Shown: positions 12,604 to 26,265, counted from the stretch's first letter. The stretch is 64,000 nt of DNA from Chionoecetes opilio (GCA_016584305.1 JACEEZ010026205.1:107501-171500); one strand, 5' to 3'. Numbers and translations are program-made. Notes: generated from the letters alone by a model not told the origin.

Positions 12604-12748
12604 CTCCTCCCAGGTCAGCTTGCTGGACATGTCAGGCCTGAGGTTCATGATCCTGAGGGTGACGGCGCGCCTCGTCCCGTCATTGTTGAACTCCAGCTTG
12701 GCGGTGGCGGGCTCGCTGTCCCTCCGCACGCTGACGCCCTTCAGGAAC
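12604..12748 (-). CDS. NMDA-type glutamate receptor (GluN2-like) exon, end of amino-terminal domain
   Basis: This 145-base exon encodes 48 residues beginning FLKGVSVRRDSEPATAKLEF and containing NNDGTRRAVTLRIMNLRPD, ending LTWEE. The acceptor is TGCAG|GTTCC and the donor GGAG|GTGAG. It starts in phase 2, matching the end of the exon at 18356, and ends in phase 0. In GluN2 receptors this is the C-terminal part of the extracellular LIVBP-like domain (vertebrate counterparts read LSFTEEG and VVIVLNKDREWEKVG). That domain binds allosteric ligands and links to the glutamate-binding domain. The next exon lies outside the window or is not recognisable. Family assignment is by motif recall; GluN1 or GluN3 are less likely. 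Confidence 0.85.
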
Positions 12749-12764
12749 CTGCACACACACGCAT

Positions 12765-13262
<498 letters not shown>

Positions 13263-13399
13263 CCACACACACACAGGAAAAATGTCCTTCTTAAATTTCT
13301 TTACTCATCAATATTTTCATCATTTCTATGATTTTTTTTCCCTCTATCTAGAATTTTTCCTTCCTCTACAGTCTACACAATGGAGATAGGGCAGCCTCC

Positions 13400-13685
13400 C
13401 TCCTCCTCCTCCTCCTCCTCCTCCTCCTCCTCCTCCTCCTCCCCCTCCCCTCCCCCCTCCTCCGGGAATGGAACGTGGGGAGATGCTATTAAGCCCACAT
13501 TACTCGTCCCTTCCTACCTTTTTCTCCCTTCCCCTAGCCCTTCCTCCTCTCCCTTATTTTTTATCCACCCTCGCTTCCCTGTTTTTTTCTCTTTACCTCC
13601 TCCCCTCCTCCTCCCCCCTCCTCCTCCTCCCCCTCCTCCTCTCCTCCCCCCTCCCCCTTCCTCCCCCTCCTCCCCCTCCCAGGTC
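13400..13685. repeat. TCC-rich tract (empty LINE site)
   Basis: (TCC)n 13400-13455 and TCC/CCCCT-rich 13590-13680, continuing straight into CCACCTCTG and TTCTTCCTTATAATTC. In the partner block a LINE of about 1.49 kb separates these same two parts. Confidence 0.8.
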
Positions 13686-13849
13686 TCCACCTCTGTTTTT
13701 TTTTCTTCCTTATAATTCTACGTTGACTTTTCCATTTTTAAAATGTTTGGGTCTTTTTTTACTTTTCTTGTTCTGACATTTTTTGCTTTATTTTTTTTTG
13801 ATAATTTGTAGAAATATCCTTGTTTTCTTATTTTCCTGTATACTTTCCT

Positions 13850-14335
13850 GAGATGTTTACTCTTCCTATATACTCTTCCCCTATTCTCTTCCTATATATA
13901 ACTTTCCTTAGAGTTTACTCTTCCTTTACTTTCCTATATACTTTTCCTACGATACTCTTTATAATATATTTTCCCTTAGATGTTTACTCTCCTATTATTT
14001 TTTTCCCACTATACTTTCCATATATATTTTTCCCTGTAGATGTTTACTCTTCCTATATACTTTCCCTACTATACTCTTCCTATATATATACTTTCCTGTA
14101 GATGTTACTTTTCCTATATACTTTCCTATATACTCTTCCTATTATAACTTTCCTTAGATTTTTTACTTTTCCCTATATTTTCCACTTTTATTTTCCTAGA
14201 TATATATTTTCCTGTAGTTTTACTCTTCCTATTCCCTTTCCTACTTATCTTCCTATATATAACTTTCCGTAATGTTTCTTTTCCATATACTCTTTCATCT
14301 CTTCCTATAATATACTTTCCTTAGATGTTTCTTTC
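13850..14335. repeat. Degenerate form of the 62-bp minisatellite
   Basis: Repeated TACTCTTCCTATATA and CTTTCCTGTAGATG words with many small indels. Confidence 0.75.
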
Positions 14336-14689
14336 ATTTAGCATTTTTTTTTTCTTTGAACTTATTGAAAAGAATTTTTAATTTTTGCTCTTTTTCTATC
14401 CATTGGTTCTTTTTTTATTGCTATTTTTATACCATTAAAAATGAATCCTCTCCCCCTCTCTCTCTTTCTCTCTTCTCTCTCTCCTCTTCTCTCTCCTCCT
14501 TCTTCCTCCTCTCTCTCTCCTCTCTCTCTCTCTCTCTCCCTCTCTCTTTTCTCTCTCTCTCTCTCTCTCTCTCTTTTCTTTTCTCTTCTCTCTCTCTCTC
14601 TCTCTCTTCATGTTTAAAATCATCTCCCAACTTTCTAAAAATTTTTCCCTTTTCCTTCAAAAAGATTTGTTTTCACCTTACGAAAACAT

Positions 14690-16255
14690 TATCACATCAA
14701 AAAAGACCATTTCTAATAAAACCCCTAAATAATCCCCTCTGAGCTCCCTTACCATTCCCCCACCTCCACTTCCCCCTTTTTAACCCCAGGTCTCTTTACT
14801 TTATATATACATTACTAATTATATTACCCTTTACCTTAAAAATAGTCCGCATCACATCCTCTTTTTTTCCCATTTCCCTCACATACCAACCCATTTTCCT
14901 TAAAATTCACCTTTCCCACGCCTTTGTTTTCCCCCTCTCTCAGGGTCCTCCCCTTCCCTTCCCTCCTCCCCTTTGTTTTCCCCCTCTCTCAGGGGTCCTC
15001 CCCTTTTCCTTCCCTCCTCGCCTTTGTCTTCCCCTCTCTCTGGTCCTCCCCTTTCCCTTCCCCTCTCGCCTTTGTCTTCCCCTCTTCATGGCCTCCCCTT
15101 CCTTCCCTCCTCCCCTTTTGTCTTCCCCTCTTCATGGCCTCCCCTTCCTTCCCTCCTCGCCTTTGTCTTCCCCTCTCATGGTCCTCCCCTTCCTTTCCCC
15201 TCCCGCCTTTTCTTCCCCTCTCTCATGGTCCTCCCCTTCTTCCCCCTCCTCCCCTTTGTCTTCCCCCTCTATGGTCCTCCCCTTCCCTTTCCCTCCTCGC
15301 CTTTGCCTTTCCCTCTCTCTTTTTTCTCCCCCTCTAAATCAAACCTTTTCCTTTTTAAAAGCTTCTAGTTTCATCAGGAATTTAAATTTTTTTTTCTCTA
15401 TCATATATCAGTACCAAATTTTTTGACAAATTTTTCTCCTTTGATAGCCCCTAGTTCACAGAGTTTTAGTCTTTTTTTTTTCTCTTCTGGTTATTCTAGT
15501 AGCAAGTTTTTTGCCGCTCAAAAAGGGTTTTATATTTTTTTAGGCTTTTTTTTCCTAAAAAAGTACTTATAAACTTTCTGTACTAAATGTTCCTTTTTTC
15601 ACTTCTGGCTACGTACGTTCTAAACCCTTGGGGTCTTTTATAACTGCCCTTAGCTTTTTTCTTTTTCTACCTCATTTTTCACAATCTAAAATTTCTACCC
15701 TAATAAAATTTTGACCGCCCTTTTTTTTATATTTTTCTTTATCGCCTTTCCCCACACTTTTAAACCTTTCCTCATTCCTGACTCCCTGTATCTCTATCTC
15801 TATCCAACACTTTCCCAAACTAATTTCTACTCCCCAAATTTAAACAAGTTTTTACCTACCTATAATTTTTCACCCCCTGGCGCACACACTTTAAAAAGAC
15901 TCACCCTTTCCCTTAATTTAAACCAACTCCCGCTTGCCTGTTTTCCACCCCCCCGCACCCCAAATAATGCCTCCACCCCCATCTTTCCCCCCCCAAACCC
16001 CCTCCCCCTTTCCACCTATCGCCCCCCAAAATCCCCTAAAAAGAGACACTTATGGACATACGCCCCACAACCCCTTGATAAACCCAGGTACTCCTCGCAC
16101 CCCCAAATAATACCCCACCACGCATTTTTTTCCCCCACCACGTTTTACCCCCCCAATGCCCTCCCCCCACACACCTCAATCTCAGCAACCTGACATATTG
16201 AAACTTTTTTCCATCTAGCAAAACTTTTTCTCCTCGCGTAGAAGTCCTCCCCCGA
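14690..16255. other. Pyrimidine-rich, low-quality stretch without a gene
   Basis: T- and C-homopolymer-rich sequence. A CT-rich minisatellite with units of about 50 bases (GGTCCTCCCCTTCC, CCTCGCCTTTGTCTTCC) fills 14920-15335. At 16042-16080 a piece reading GACACTTATGGACATACG repeats the sequence found in the tandem units next to the exon at 18356. Base calls look unreliable. Confidence 0.55.
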
Positions 16256-16556
16256 ATGAGATTTTCATTTGCAGGGGGGGAAAAAATTTATGTCATCGGA
16301 GGCGAATGCGGAAGGGAAAAGGCGACTCCCATTCCTTTGAAGTCTTATCTTTTATGTTTTTCTCTCGCAGTGGCAGAGAGGAGAGGAGGAGAGGGAGATG
16401 ACGGTGGAAAAGTCAGAGTTGGATTGGCTGGAGAGGAGAGATGGAAATGAAGAGGTGCGGGAGGAGATAATGAAGGAAGGGAGTGATGAAGGGCGAGGTG
16501 AGAGGCTGGAATGAGGAAGTAATCATGCTGGATAGACGGGAGGGAGAGAGAGAAGG

Positions 16557-16559
<3 letters not shown>

Positions 16560-16651
<92 letters not shown>
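16560..16651. repeat. (GA)n microsatellite
   Basis: About 92 bases of GA repeat. Confidence 0.95.
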
Positions 16652-16654
<3 letters not shown>

Positions 16655-16789
16655 GCTTTCATTATATTTTCACCTGGGCAGCAAGAACTAAGGGCCAGGA
16701 AGTTTAGGTATTGTGACTAAACCGAGTGGCGTAGAAACGAAAACACGTGCATAACAAAACACATAAATCCTCAACACACGGGAGGGAAT

Positions 16790-17235
16790 ACGACGCAGCC
16801 ACTCCGAGGCGGCTGCACACGAGTGGTTTCTGCCGCCACGCACCGCCGCACGCGGCTTTCACGGGAGCGGTTCCTGCCGCGGTGGTTTCTCTCTTGTTGT
16901 TGTTAATGTGGGAAGGGCAGGTTCAGCCGCTCCGAGTCGCTCATCAGTGCACTATTATGTCTTCTATATGCAGCCATGAAAAGTCGATATATGCGTGATT
17001 ATGATGCATATCAGGTGTTTACTGTTGCAGTCCCGGAGAGGCGAGGTGGTGCAGGAGACAGAGTTGTTACACAGCTGGCCACCTGCCGCGTGCGGGAAAG
17101 CCACTCGTGTGAAGGTGCTCATAACACACGTAGCCTCCCAAGCCGCTCGGCGGTTTTTTTGCCGCGGCGGTTTTACGATCAAGGCGTTATAAGTGTCGGC
17201 GATGTTGTATCACTCAATGGATGGGCTCCATGTAT
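16790..17235. other. CpG-rich block with inverted sub-repeats
   Basis: GC- and CpG-rich sequence unlike its surroundings. CACACGAGTGG (near 16816) recurs inverted as CCACTCGTGTG (near 17101), each next to a GC-rich CGCACGCGGC-type word. It could be a decayed DNA transposon or a regulatory CpG block. No coding frame is convincing. Confidence 0.4.
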
Positions 17236-17397
17236 TTCTAACAGCTCGTGTGCAAGCAGCCATAGAAGAGACTACAAGCCAAGGCGGGAGTCTAAAAGGG
17301 GAGGAAAAAGTCGCCCTAAGCTGCTATTAATCCTCTTTGTTATAACAGGGCGGCATAGAAGAGTACCGCCATCATGCGCCTTATCGTAATGGATGAA

Positions 17398-17490
17398 ATA
17401 GCCAATGAGCGTCACTGTACTCATACTGACATCCTATTGGTTGACGCTCTCGTGACGTCACGGCTTTGAGGATTCCGATGTTATAAGGAA
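17398..17490 (+). promoter_or_regulatory. Promoter-like cluster: two CCAAT boxes and a CRE
   Basis: AGCCAATGAGCG at about 17399, its inverted form CCTATTGGTTGA at about 17433 and a palindromic cAMP-response element TGACGTCA at 17453-17460 are followed by TTATAAGG at about 17481. The order and spacing resemble a pol II promoter. No recognisable transcript start or gene follows, so this is only a candidate. It lies inside a receptor intron. Confidence 0.3.
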
Positions 17491-17846
17491 GAGTTTTCGA
17501 TCCTTTGTTCTATTCGTGTTTCTGGTTTGGAGGATCAAAAAAGGGCGAGACAAAATATAGACGAAGTAAATAGAGAAGAAAGGCGTGAACAGCTAGGCGG
17601 TGATACAAAGTGCCGAAGATAAAAGAGAAAGAATGGGAGGGAAAGGAGACTGGCGGAAGACAAAGAAGACAATTCATCGTGTGGGAGGAAGGCAGATAAA
17701 GGAAGGACAGGAAGAAAGTGATGAAAAGAAGAGTGAAAGAAATTGACGTCAGGTGAATGGGACAAAGCATGAGAAGAAAGAAAAATATGACCGAGGAGAG
17801 AAAAGAAACCGAAAGATGGAGAAAGAAAGTTGATATGTTTATGGTT

Positions 17847-17849
<3 letters not shown>

Positions 17850-17930
<81 letters not shown>

Positions 17931-17972
17931 GTGAAGAAGAAAGAAAACATCATAAGACAAGAAATCACACTA

Positions 17973-18057
<85 letters not shown>
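17850..18057. repeat. CT tract followed by GA tract
   Basis: (CT)n 17850-17930 and (GA)n 17977-18055, separated by about 45 unique bases. They are complementary and could pair. Confidence 0.9.
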
Positions 18058-18059
<2 letters not shown>

Positions 18060-18159
18060 ACAGACATACACAGACAGACTGACAAAGAGACAAAAGCAGA
18101 GGCCATGAGAAATATACTGAGACAAAGAAGTTAACTAAAGAAAATGAACCCCTCCCCTC

Positions 18160-18376
18160 AGAAGAGACACACAAATGGACATACGCCCCACAACCCACAT
18201 GTAGAACTAAAACTGAGACAAAGAAATTAACGAAAGAACTCTCCCCCACGCAAGAGACACACATATAGACATACGCCCCACAACCCACCTGTAGAACTTG
18301 TCACTGCCCATCCCCCAGAAGAGACACATATATGGACATACGCCCGACAACCCACCTGTAGAACTTGTCGCCGCCC
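18160..18376. repeat. Tandem 67-bp repeats carrying copies of the exon 5' splice site
   Basis: Three units contain AGAGACACA, GGACATACGCCC and CAACCCAC(C/A)TGTAGAACT. The rightmost overlaps the true exon end (donor at 18355). The middle unit keeps a complete copy of the exon end and donor (CTACAG|GTGGG, GT at 18288-18287). The leftmost has lost the consensus. Use of the middle donor would add 67 bases and shift the frame. Confidence 0.75.
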
Positions 18377-18542
18377 CTCCACCTGGCGTCGCCCGTGTCG
18401 CAGGAGAGGCCGGGCGCCAGACTGGGCACCTTACCCCTGGAAGCCTCGTCCTCCACGTAGCCGTGAAGCCCCCAGCCGAACACCAGCATGGCGTTCTCGA
18501 TCTCCTCGATGAGCGCGCTCTCCGTCGTTTCGAAGTGAACGC
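18356..18542 (-). CDS. NMDA-type glutamate receptor (GluN2-like) exon, amino-terminal domain
   Basis: This 187-base exon begins in phase 1 after TCGTCAG and ends in phase 2 at CTACAG|GTGGGT. It encodes GVHFETTESALIEEIENAML followed by VFGWGLHGYVEDEA, then SLSCDTG-like and WRGGDKFYR residues. It joins in frame with 40844-40761 upstream (ending FPVGMLG) and 12748-12604 downstream. In the family this is the second lobe of the extracellular amino-terminal domain. The upstream intron is about 22.2 kb and holds most of the mobile DNA of the window. The donor lies in a tandem repeat. Confidence 0.88.
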
Positions 18543-18605
18543 CTGACGAAGGGAGAGAGGGAGGGAAGATGAATATAAGTGTGAGACAAATCATGAAAGA
18601 AATAT

Positions 18606-19112
<507 letters not shown>

Positions 19113-19315
19113 AAAGAAAACATGAGAGAGAGAATCCCATGCTGGTATATCCTTCGATCTTTTTTTACGGTGTCAAGGTAATGCGTTTGCCGAGGTGATT
19201 AGCATGATTGGTTGTCAGACTGGCGATCCCCGGCACACCTGCGTCTTATGGAGGGCGATGCAGGTGTGTTTCAGGTGTGTCTGCTTATGGCTCGTCTCTC
19301 AAAATTGTTCTTTTT

Positions 19316-19819
19316 CTACCGTAGATAACACTATAGTCGCCAGGACAATGTTTCTATTCGATTTACAGACGTGTGGTGGCGTTAATACTTACATCTCTAC
19401 AGCCATGATTTCAGGAAAGTTAAAAGGGGCTATCTGGAAAGTCTGTGTCATTTTGTGTCTTCATCTGTGTCATATTATGGGTATAAATGAACAAATTACA
19501 AAGATATCAGCCGAGTGGCGACCTTGGTAACGGCTACAGATCGCCAGCTAGTGTTTTCGTCCTCCCGCCCGAAAGGTGATGGATGAGCTACTGTCTGTCG
19601 TCGCCCGAAAAAAAACTAGTAATGAAATTTGAAACCGTATTTACCTGCAGATACAAAGCATAAAACAACACTGAAACAGGGTAGATTATACAGTCATGAT
19701 ATAAACTACTGTGTATCATCTTCAGTGGCACATACAAATCAGTAGGGATGCTATAATTCGTAATATATGGCGACTGGCGACATTAGTGCAGGTGGCGACT
19801 ATAGTGTTATCTACGGTAG
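19316..19819. mobile_element. TA-flanked MITE with perfect 27-bp terminal inverted repeats
   Basis: CTACCGTAGATAACACTATA (19316 onward, 27 bases in total) is repeated as a perfect reverse complement ending at 19819. Taking TA as the target duplication gives ends starting CCGTAG, which suggests a Tc1/mariner-like non-autonomous element of about 500 bases. Inside, near 19395-19455, a stretch of about 50 bases (CATGATTTCAGGAAAGTTA, GGGGCTATCTGG) is shared with the Helitron copies at 36 and 39 kb. Confidence 0.75.
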
Positions 19820-19929
19820 TATTCCGTGTTTCTATGCTCGTCGGTGTGTTAGTTTTGACGATTGTGAGCTGATTGTTTGTTAGTTAGTTTCTCCTTTGGA
19901 ATTTATTGTCTTCAAGTACAAGTATTCTG

Positions 19930-20160
19930 GTCAACTGGAACTCTCTTTCTGTTTCTATTTTTGCTCCCTTCTATGATTTAAAATTTTTAATATTCTCTTA
20001 AAAGGACACCTCCCAAACAAAATTGACCCCCCCCCCCCCCTTGGTAATTATCTTACTGTCTTTTTTATAGCGACTGCCAACTAGGCGGACTTTTTTGTTG
20101 ATCTTTTTTTTGCCTTTTGTTTTTTCCGGTTTGTTGAAAATTTAGTGTTCTATTACCTTG
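19930..20160 (+). mobile_element. LINE 3' end fragment
   Basis: TTTCTGTTTCTATTTTTGCTC, GACACCTCCCAAAC, ATTGACCCCC and CTTACTGTCTTTTTTATAGCG follow the same order as the 3' end of the minus-strand LINE at 34482-35880. It is a 5'-truncated copy on the plus strand. Confidence 0.6.
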
Positions 20161-20185
20161 CAGAATGTCAGTTTTGTTCTTATAC

Positions 20186-21248
<1,063 letters not shown>

Positions 21249-21537
21249 ATCATCATCATCACACCCGATTATTTCCTCCTCTCTTTCTCTTCTTCTCATC
21301 TTCTCTCTCTCTTATTGCCCACAAAATGCTGAGTCGCTTTCTTACACAAATACTTTCATCTTTTGTCCTCGTTGTAAATTCTTTTTTCTTGCTCTCTTCT
21401 TTCTTCCACACGTTCACATTTCCATGCCTGGTTTTTACCTTTTTTCGAGACCTTTTTTGTTCTGTTGTTTTTCTTCTTATTTGTATTTTTTATTATATTC
21501 CAGAACTTGACCCAAAAACTTTATGCTTTTCTTTTTG

Positions 21538-22191
<654 letters not shown>

Positions 22192-22865
22192 CAGTGGCGG
22201 CTCGTGGCATAGGGCTGCAGAGCTGCAGCACCCCCAGACACTCACTGCCAGGTGTATGATTCCTTTAGAGACACAGCAGAATTGATACACTACTAACAAA
22301 TATATCATAATAAAAAGTCATTATATATTATTTAATTATTTTCAATACGTTACTAAGTGAATTTTCATTAAAACCAGACCAAAATGTAAGTTACTTTCAT
22401 ATTTGCTGTACGATTCATGTCTGCGCCGCCGCCGCGCCACTTGTGAACACAATGGGCTGCAGTCGAGGCAGCTAAGTCTCGTCCCTCTCGTGTTTACAGT
22501 GCGTGTAAAGTTGTAAGCGGTGTGGTTAAATCGTGCTTTCTATAATTACCCTATGACGATGGAAAATCAAGTGAAGTATTTGCAAAACATCAACTTATCC
22601 CAGCTGACATTAAATGAAAAGACTGAAATCAAGCGGTACCGATTTTATTTTCAAGTAATACTGTAATTCTACCATCACCACCTCAGCCATCCCCTCTACC
22701 ACCACTACCACCCCCACCATCCCTTCTACCACCACCACTACTACCATGCCCCGAAACCCGTGAACATCAACTACAACTCATACCTGAGTTAGGTAAAATT
22801 TGTGTATCCTACTCTTGTGTGAAGCTTGCAGTCCCTCCATTTTATTTTATCATGAGCCGCCACTG
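22192..22865. mobile_element. hAT-type non-autonomous element in a GT tract
   Basis: The ends are CAGTGGCGGCTCGTG and CATGAGCCGCCACTG, an inverted pair of about 15 bases with the CAGTGGCGG tip typical of hAT elements. GT repeats flank both ends, so the expected 8-base target duplication would be TGTGTGTG. Near 22556 a short frame reads TMENQVKYLQNINLSQLTLN, which resembles the start of hAT transposases. The element is probably an internal deletion derivative. Confidence 0.8.
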
Positions 22866-22905
22866 TGTGTGTGTGTGTGTGTGGTGTGTGTGTGTGTGTG
22901 TGTGT

Positions 22906-22937
<32 letters not shown>

Positions 22938-22940
<3 letters not shown>

Positions 22941-23480
22941 ATGTAGAGATTGCAAAGAATATATTTTCATTTCCTAAATATTAAGGTTTATTTAGCATTT
23001 ATTAAGTATTTTTCTTTATTTGCTTCATAGATCTTTAGTCAATATGTAAAATATTCCATAGGTTATTTTCATATTCCTTTTTTTCATCAAAATAAGTTGT
23101 ATATTTTTTTTTTCTTCACTTTCTTTATCAATTTAAAGTCATCGTCCAGACCATTTCATCATTCCTGATTTAATGCAATCAAATCATAGCCATTAACGAG
23201 TATATCAACAATACGTCGTCACTTTTTGTATCCAGTCAGCCTTTTTTTTAAATAATCCGCAATCAAAATCTGCAAATCCCCGAGTTCTCAAAACACACTC
23301 AAGATTTGCAGACGCTCGGGCTCGGCTCCGTGACGTAGCATCAAGGAGGATCCTCTTCCCGCGCTTGATCAGAGGCACGAAAAACACAGAGATAAATATA
23401 ATAGTACTTGAAGATATTTGGGTGTTTCGATAGATTTTTTTTGCTATATGCCACATGCATGCATCCTTTTATGGGTGCAG
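22938..23480. other. AT-rich stretch without a gene
   Basis: Nothing beyond a few T-runs and a short GC-rich patch at 23290-23360. Confidence 0.5.
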
Positions 23481-23483
23481 CAT

Positions 23484-24310
23484 GCTTCCTTCCCACACAC
23501 ACGCCTGCACACCGACACCCTTCCCCACACAAGCCTGCCCCACACGCCTCCTTCCCACACACACGCTTGCATACACGCCCCCGTCCCACACACACGCCTG
23601 CACACCGAAAAACCCTTCCCACACTCACGCTGCACCCCACGCCTCCGTCCCACACACACGCCTTCACACCGACACCCTTCCCACACTCACGCCTGCACAC
23701 ACGCCTCGTCCCACACACACGCCTGCACACCGACACCCTTCCCACACACGCCTGCACACACGCCCCCTTCCCCCACACACACCTGCACACACGTTCCTTC
23801 CTACACACACGCCTGCACACCGGACACCCTTCCCACACACACGCTTGCACACACGCCTCCTTCCACACACACGCTTGCATACACGCCTCCTTCCCACACA
23901 CACGCCTGCACACACGCCTCCTTCCCACACACACGCCTGCAGAACGCTTCCTTCCCACACACACGCCTGCACACCGACACCCTTCCCACACAGAGCCTGC
24001 ACACACGCCTCCTTCCCACACACACGCCTGCCACACACGCCCCCCTTCCCACACACACGCTTCCTTCCCACACACACGCCTGCACACCGACACCCTTCCC
24101 ACACACACGCCTGCACACACGCCTCCTTCCCACAACACGTCTGCACACCGACACCCTTCTTACACACACGCCGCACACACGCCTCCTTCCCACACACACG
24201 CCCTCCACACACGGTGTGTATGTTTTGTGGTGGCAGGAAGGGTGTTGGTGCGCAGGCGTGTGTGTGGGAAGGAGGCGTGTGTGCAGGCGTGTGTGTGGGA
24301 AGAGTGTCGG
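23484..24310. repeat. Minisatellite of CCTTCCCACACACACGCCTG units with an inverted end
   Basis: About 720 bases of units of 14-32 bases (CTTCCCACACACACGCCTGC, ACACCGACACC) run to 24205. After about 30 bases the same units appear as reverse complement (GCAGGCGTGTGTGTGGGAAG, AGGGTGTTGG) to 24306. The array can fold back on itself. Long frames on both strands across it are repeat translations. Confidence 0.85.
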
Positions 24311-24714
24311 TCACAGCGACAATTCACTGTCTGGGCACCGAATACAATCGTCATCATAACATTTGCCGACAGGTGTCAGACGAGTGTTGCGGGCGTCCCG
24401 TTCTGGGCGTCATCAATAACAGTCGTAGCCCCGTTGGAGGGAAGATTTTTTTTTTCGCGCGCTTTTTACAAAAGTCGTGTTTTTACGGAAATAATGCCTG
24501 GAAATCAATTATTTTTGGTGGATTAGGTGTTTTGAATGTACATTCAAAATAATCAGGCAAAAAAAAAATGGGTCTGGACGATTACTTTAAGTCTTAGAGT
24601 TTTTTCGTATTCCTTTTTTCTTATTATTTTTCGTCTTATAACTCCTTTTATCCCATGTCCTTTTTTTTCTATTATGGGATGGGTTTTTCAGTTGGGTGGG
24701 AAAAAACGGCTGTT

Positions 24715-24980
24715 CATTATAGCCCAAAACCCGCCCGTATAGCCCAAAACCCGCCAGTATAGCCCAAAACCCGCCAGTATAGCCAAAAAACCGCCACTGA
24801 AGCCCAAAACCCGCAAAAATAGCCCAAACCCCCCCAGTATAGCCCAAAACCCGCCAGTATAGCCTAAAACCCGCCAGTATAGCCCAAAACCCGCCAATAT
24901 AGCCCAGAGCCCACCAATATAGCCCAAAACCCGCCATTATAGCCCAAAACCCGCCAGTATAGCCAAAAACCCGCCACTCA
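24715..24980. repeat. 20-bp minisatellite (TATAGCCCAAAACCCGCCAG)
   Basis: About 13 copies of a 20-base unit. A minus-strand frame reading YWRVLGYTGGF-type repeats is only the translated repeat. Confidence 0.95.
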
Positions 24981-25115
24981 GCACAATTTTTCGCCTCATT
25001 CCCCCACGTCAACAAATATAAACCGCCGTCCATCTATAGTTTATCGGCGCCGCGACAGCCTGCCAGCGAGACATTCTGAGGGTTTTAGGAGACTTCGAGG
25101 AGGTGAATACATTAC

Positions 25116-25116
<1 letters not shown>

Positions 25117-25157
<41 letters not shown>

Positions 25158-25273
25158 CTTTTTTTCTCTCTTTTCTTCTCTCTCCTCTCTCTCTCTCTCC
25201 TCCTCTCTCTCTCTTCTCCTTTTTTCTTTTTTTTTCTGTTCTGCCTTTCTTTTGCTTTTCTTTTCTCTCTCTC

Positions 25274-25332
<59 letters not shown>

Positions 25333-25465
25333 CTCTCTCTCTGTGGCCCCTCCTCTCTTCCCCCACTACCTTCCACACACACACACCAAAACACACACAC
25401 ACACACACACACACAAAACACACCACACCCACACCACACACACACCACACCCTACCACACGTAAT
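25117..25465. repeat. CT then CA microsatellites
   Basis: CT-rich 25117-25350, CA-rich 25372-25460. Confidence 0.9.
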
Positions 25466-25844
25466 ACATACTAAATAATTTCCCCTATTTCTGACCGCCT
25501 TTTGCTTCCTATACTCAGCACAATAACAATAGAGTTTCAGGAGAGCATGTGTGGAGTGCAGCACGCAATCACACAACGCTACCAACTAGACACCAAGGAT
25601 AAGCATGAGCTTATCTACCGCCCCGTTAAGTTGGCGAAAATGGGCCCCTTACTCCCCCTTTCGAAACACACGGGATTGGCGAGGCGTGGTGTTGGGTGAG
25701 AATGCCTTACTCCAAGTTCGCCCTAAAGCCCTCCAACACCCAACAACCCCTCAGCCAACCCGTGGTTCGGAAGGGGGGAGTTTAAGGGGCAACTTTTCGC
25801 CACTTAACGTGCGGCCGAGTATAGTTAATCTTTCTATATATAAT

Positions 25845-26265
25845 AGGCTGAACCAAAGAATAAATGTATATGGACTTGCCCATCATTTGGGCTATTTCCA
25901 GTGGAGGCCAGTTTTGCGATTCCTGACATTTTCGAACAACCCTCCCATTTCCCTTCCTATGGTTTATCAGTATAAATGATATACTGTTATCTTCGTAAAT
26001 GTTTGTTCTATAATATTATCAAATAAAAAACTGTAAAATACAATAAAGAAATGCCATTATGAGAGAGTGAAGAAATATGCATGAACTTAATATTCACTTA
26101 AACTCTTCGCCATTTAATATTTTGCGAGAAAACATTTTACATGCAACATATCAATAGAAGTGGAATTTTATTAGCTTTCCATTGATATATTTTGTTTCCT
26201 GATAAATGAATTAGAACCATACATAAATTAGCGTTAACTAAATAAATAACCATCAATCGGGAATT
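25845..26265 (+). repeat. Left long inverted repeat of a 7.3 kb segment
   Basis: The stretch from CCAGTGGAGGCCAGTTTTGC through TATACTGTTATCTTCG, CTCTTCGCCATTTAATATT and CTTTCCATTGATATATTT to AGCGTTAACTAAATAAATAA is repeated as reverse complement at 32756-33200, with good similarity over about 400 bases. It may be the terminal repeat of a DNA transposon that carries the open frame at 27377. A weaker match continues outward to about 25845 (TGGACTTGC, CCAAAGA). Confidence 0.7.

Noticed and set aside
14924..15426. Pro/Ser/Leu-rich frames of 110-140 codons
   Set aside because: Translation of a CT-rich minisatellite with units of about 50 bases in poor sequence.
16747..17389. Several frames of 60-137 codons in the CpG-rich block
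   Set aside because: They overlap on both strands without a recognisable domain. GC-rich sequence is stop-poor by composition.
18298..18546. Plus-strand frame of 82 codons across the receptor exon
   Set aside because: Antisense shadow of the GluN2-like exon, which has the splice sites and family residues.
23341..24526. Frames of 265-372 codons on both strands with regular Cys or Thr-His repeats, resembling a cysteine-rich secreted protein
   Set aside because: They coincide with the 14-32-bp minisatellite, and every frame is open because the unit lacks stops.
24587..25033. Trp/Gly-rich 148-codon frame with YWRVLGYTGGF repeats, like a structural repeat protein
   Set aside because: Exactly co-extensive with the 20-bp minisatellite. 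There is no conserved start or end.
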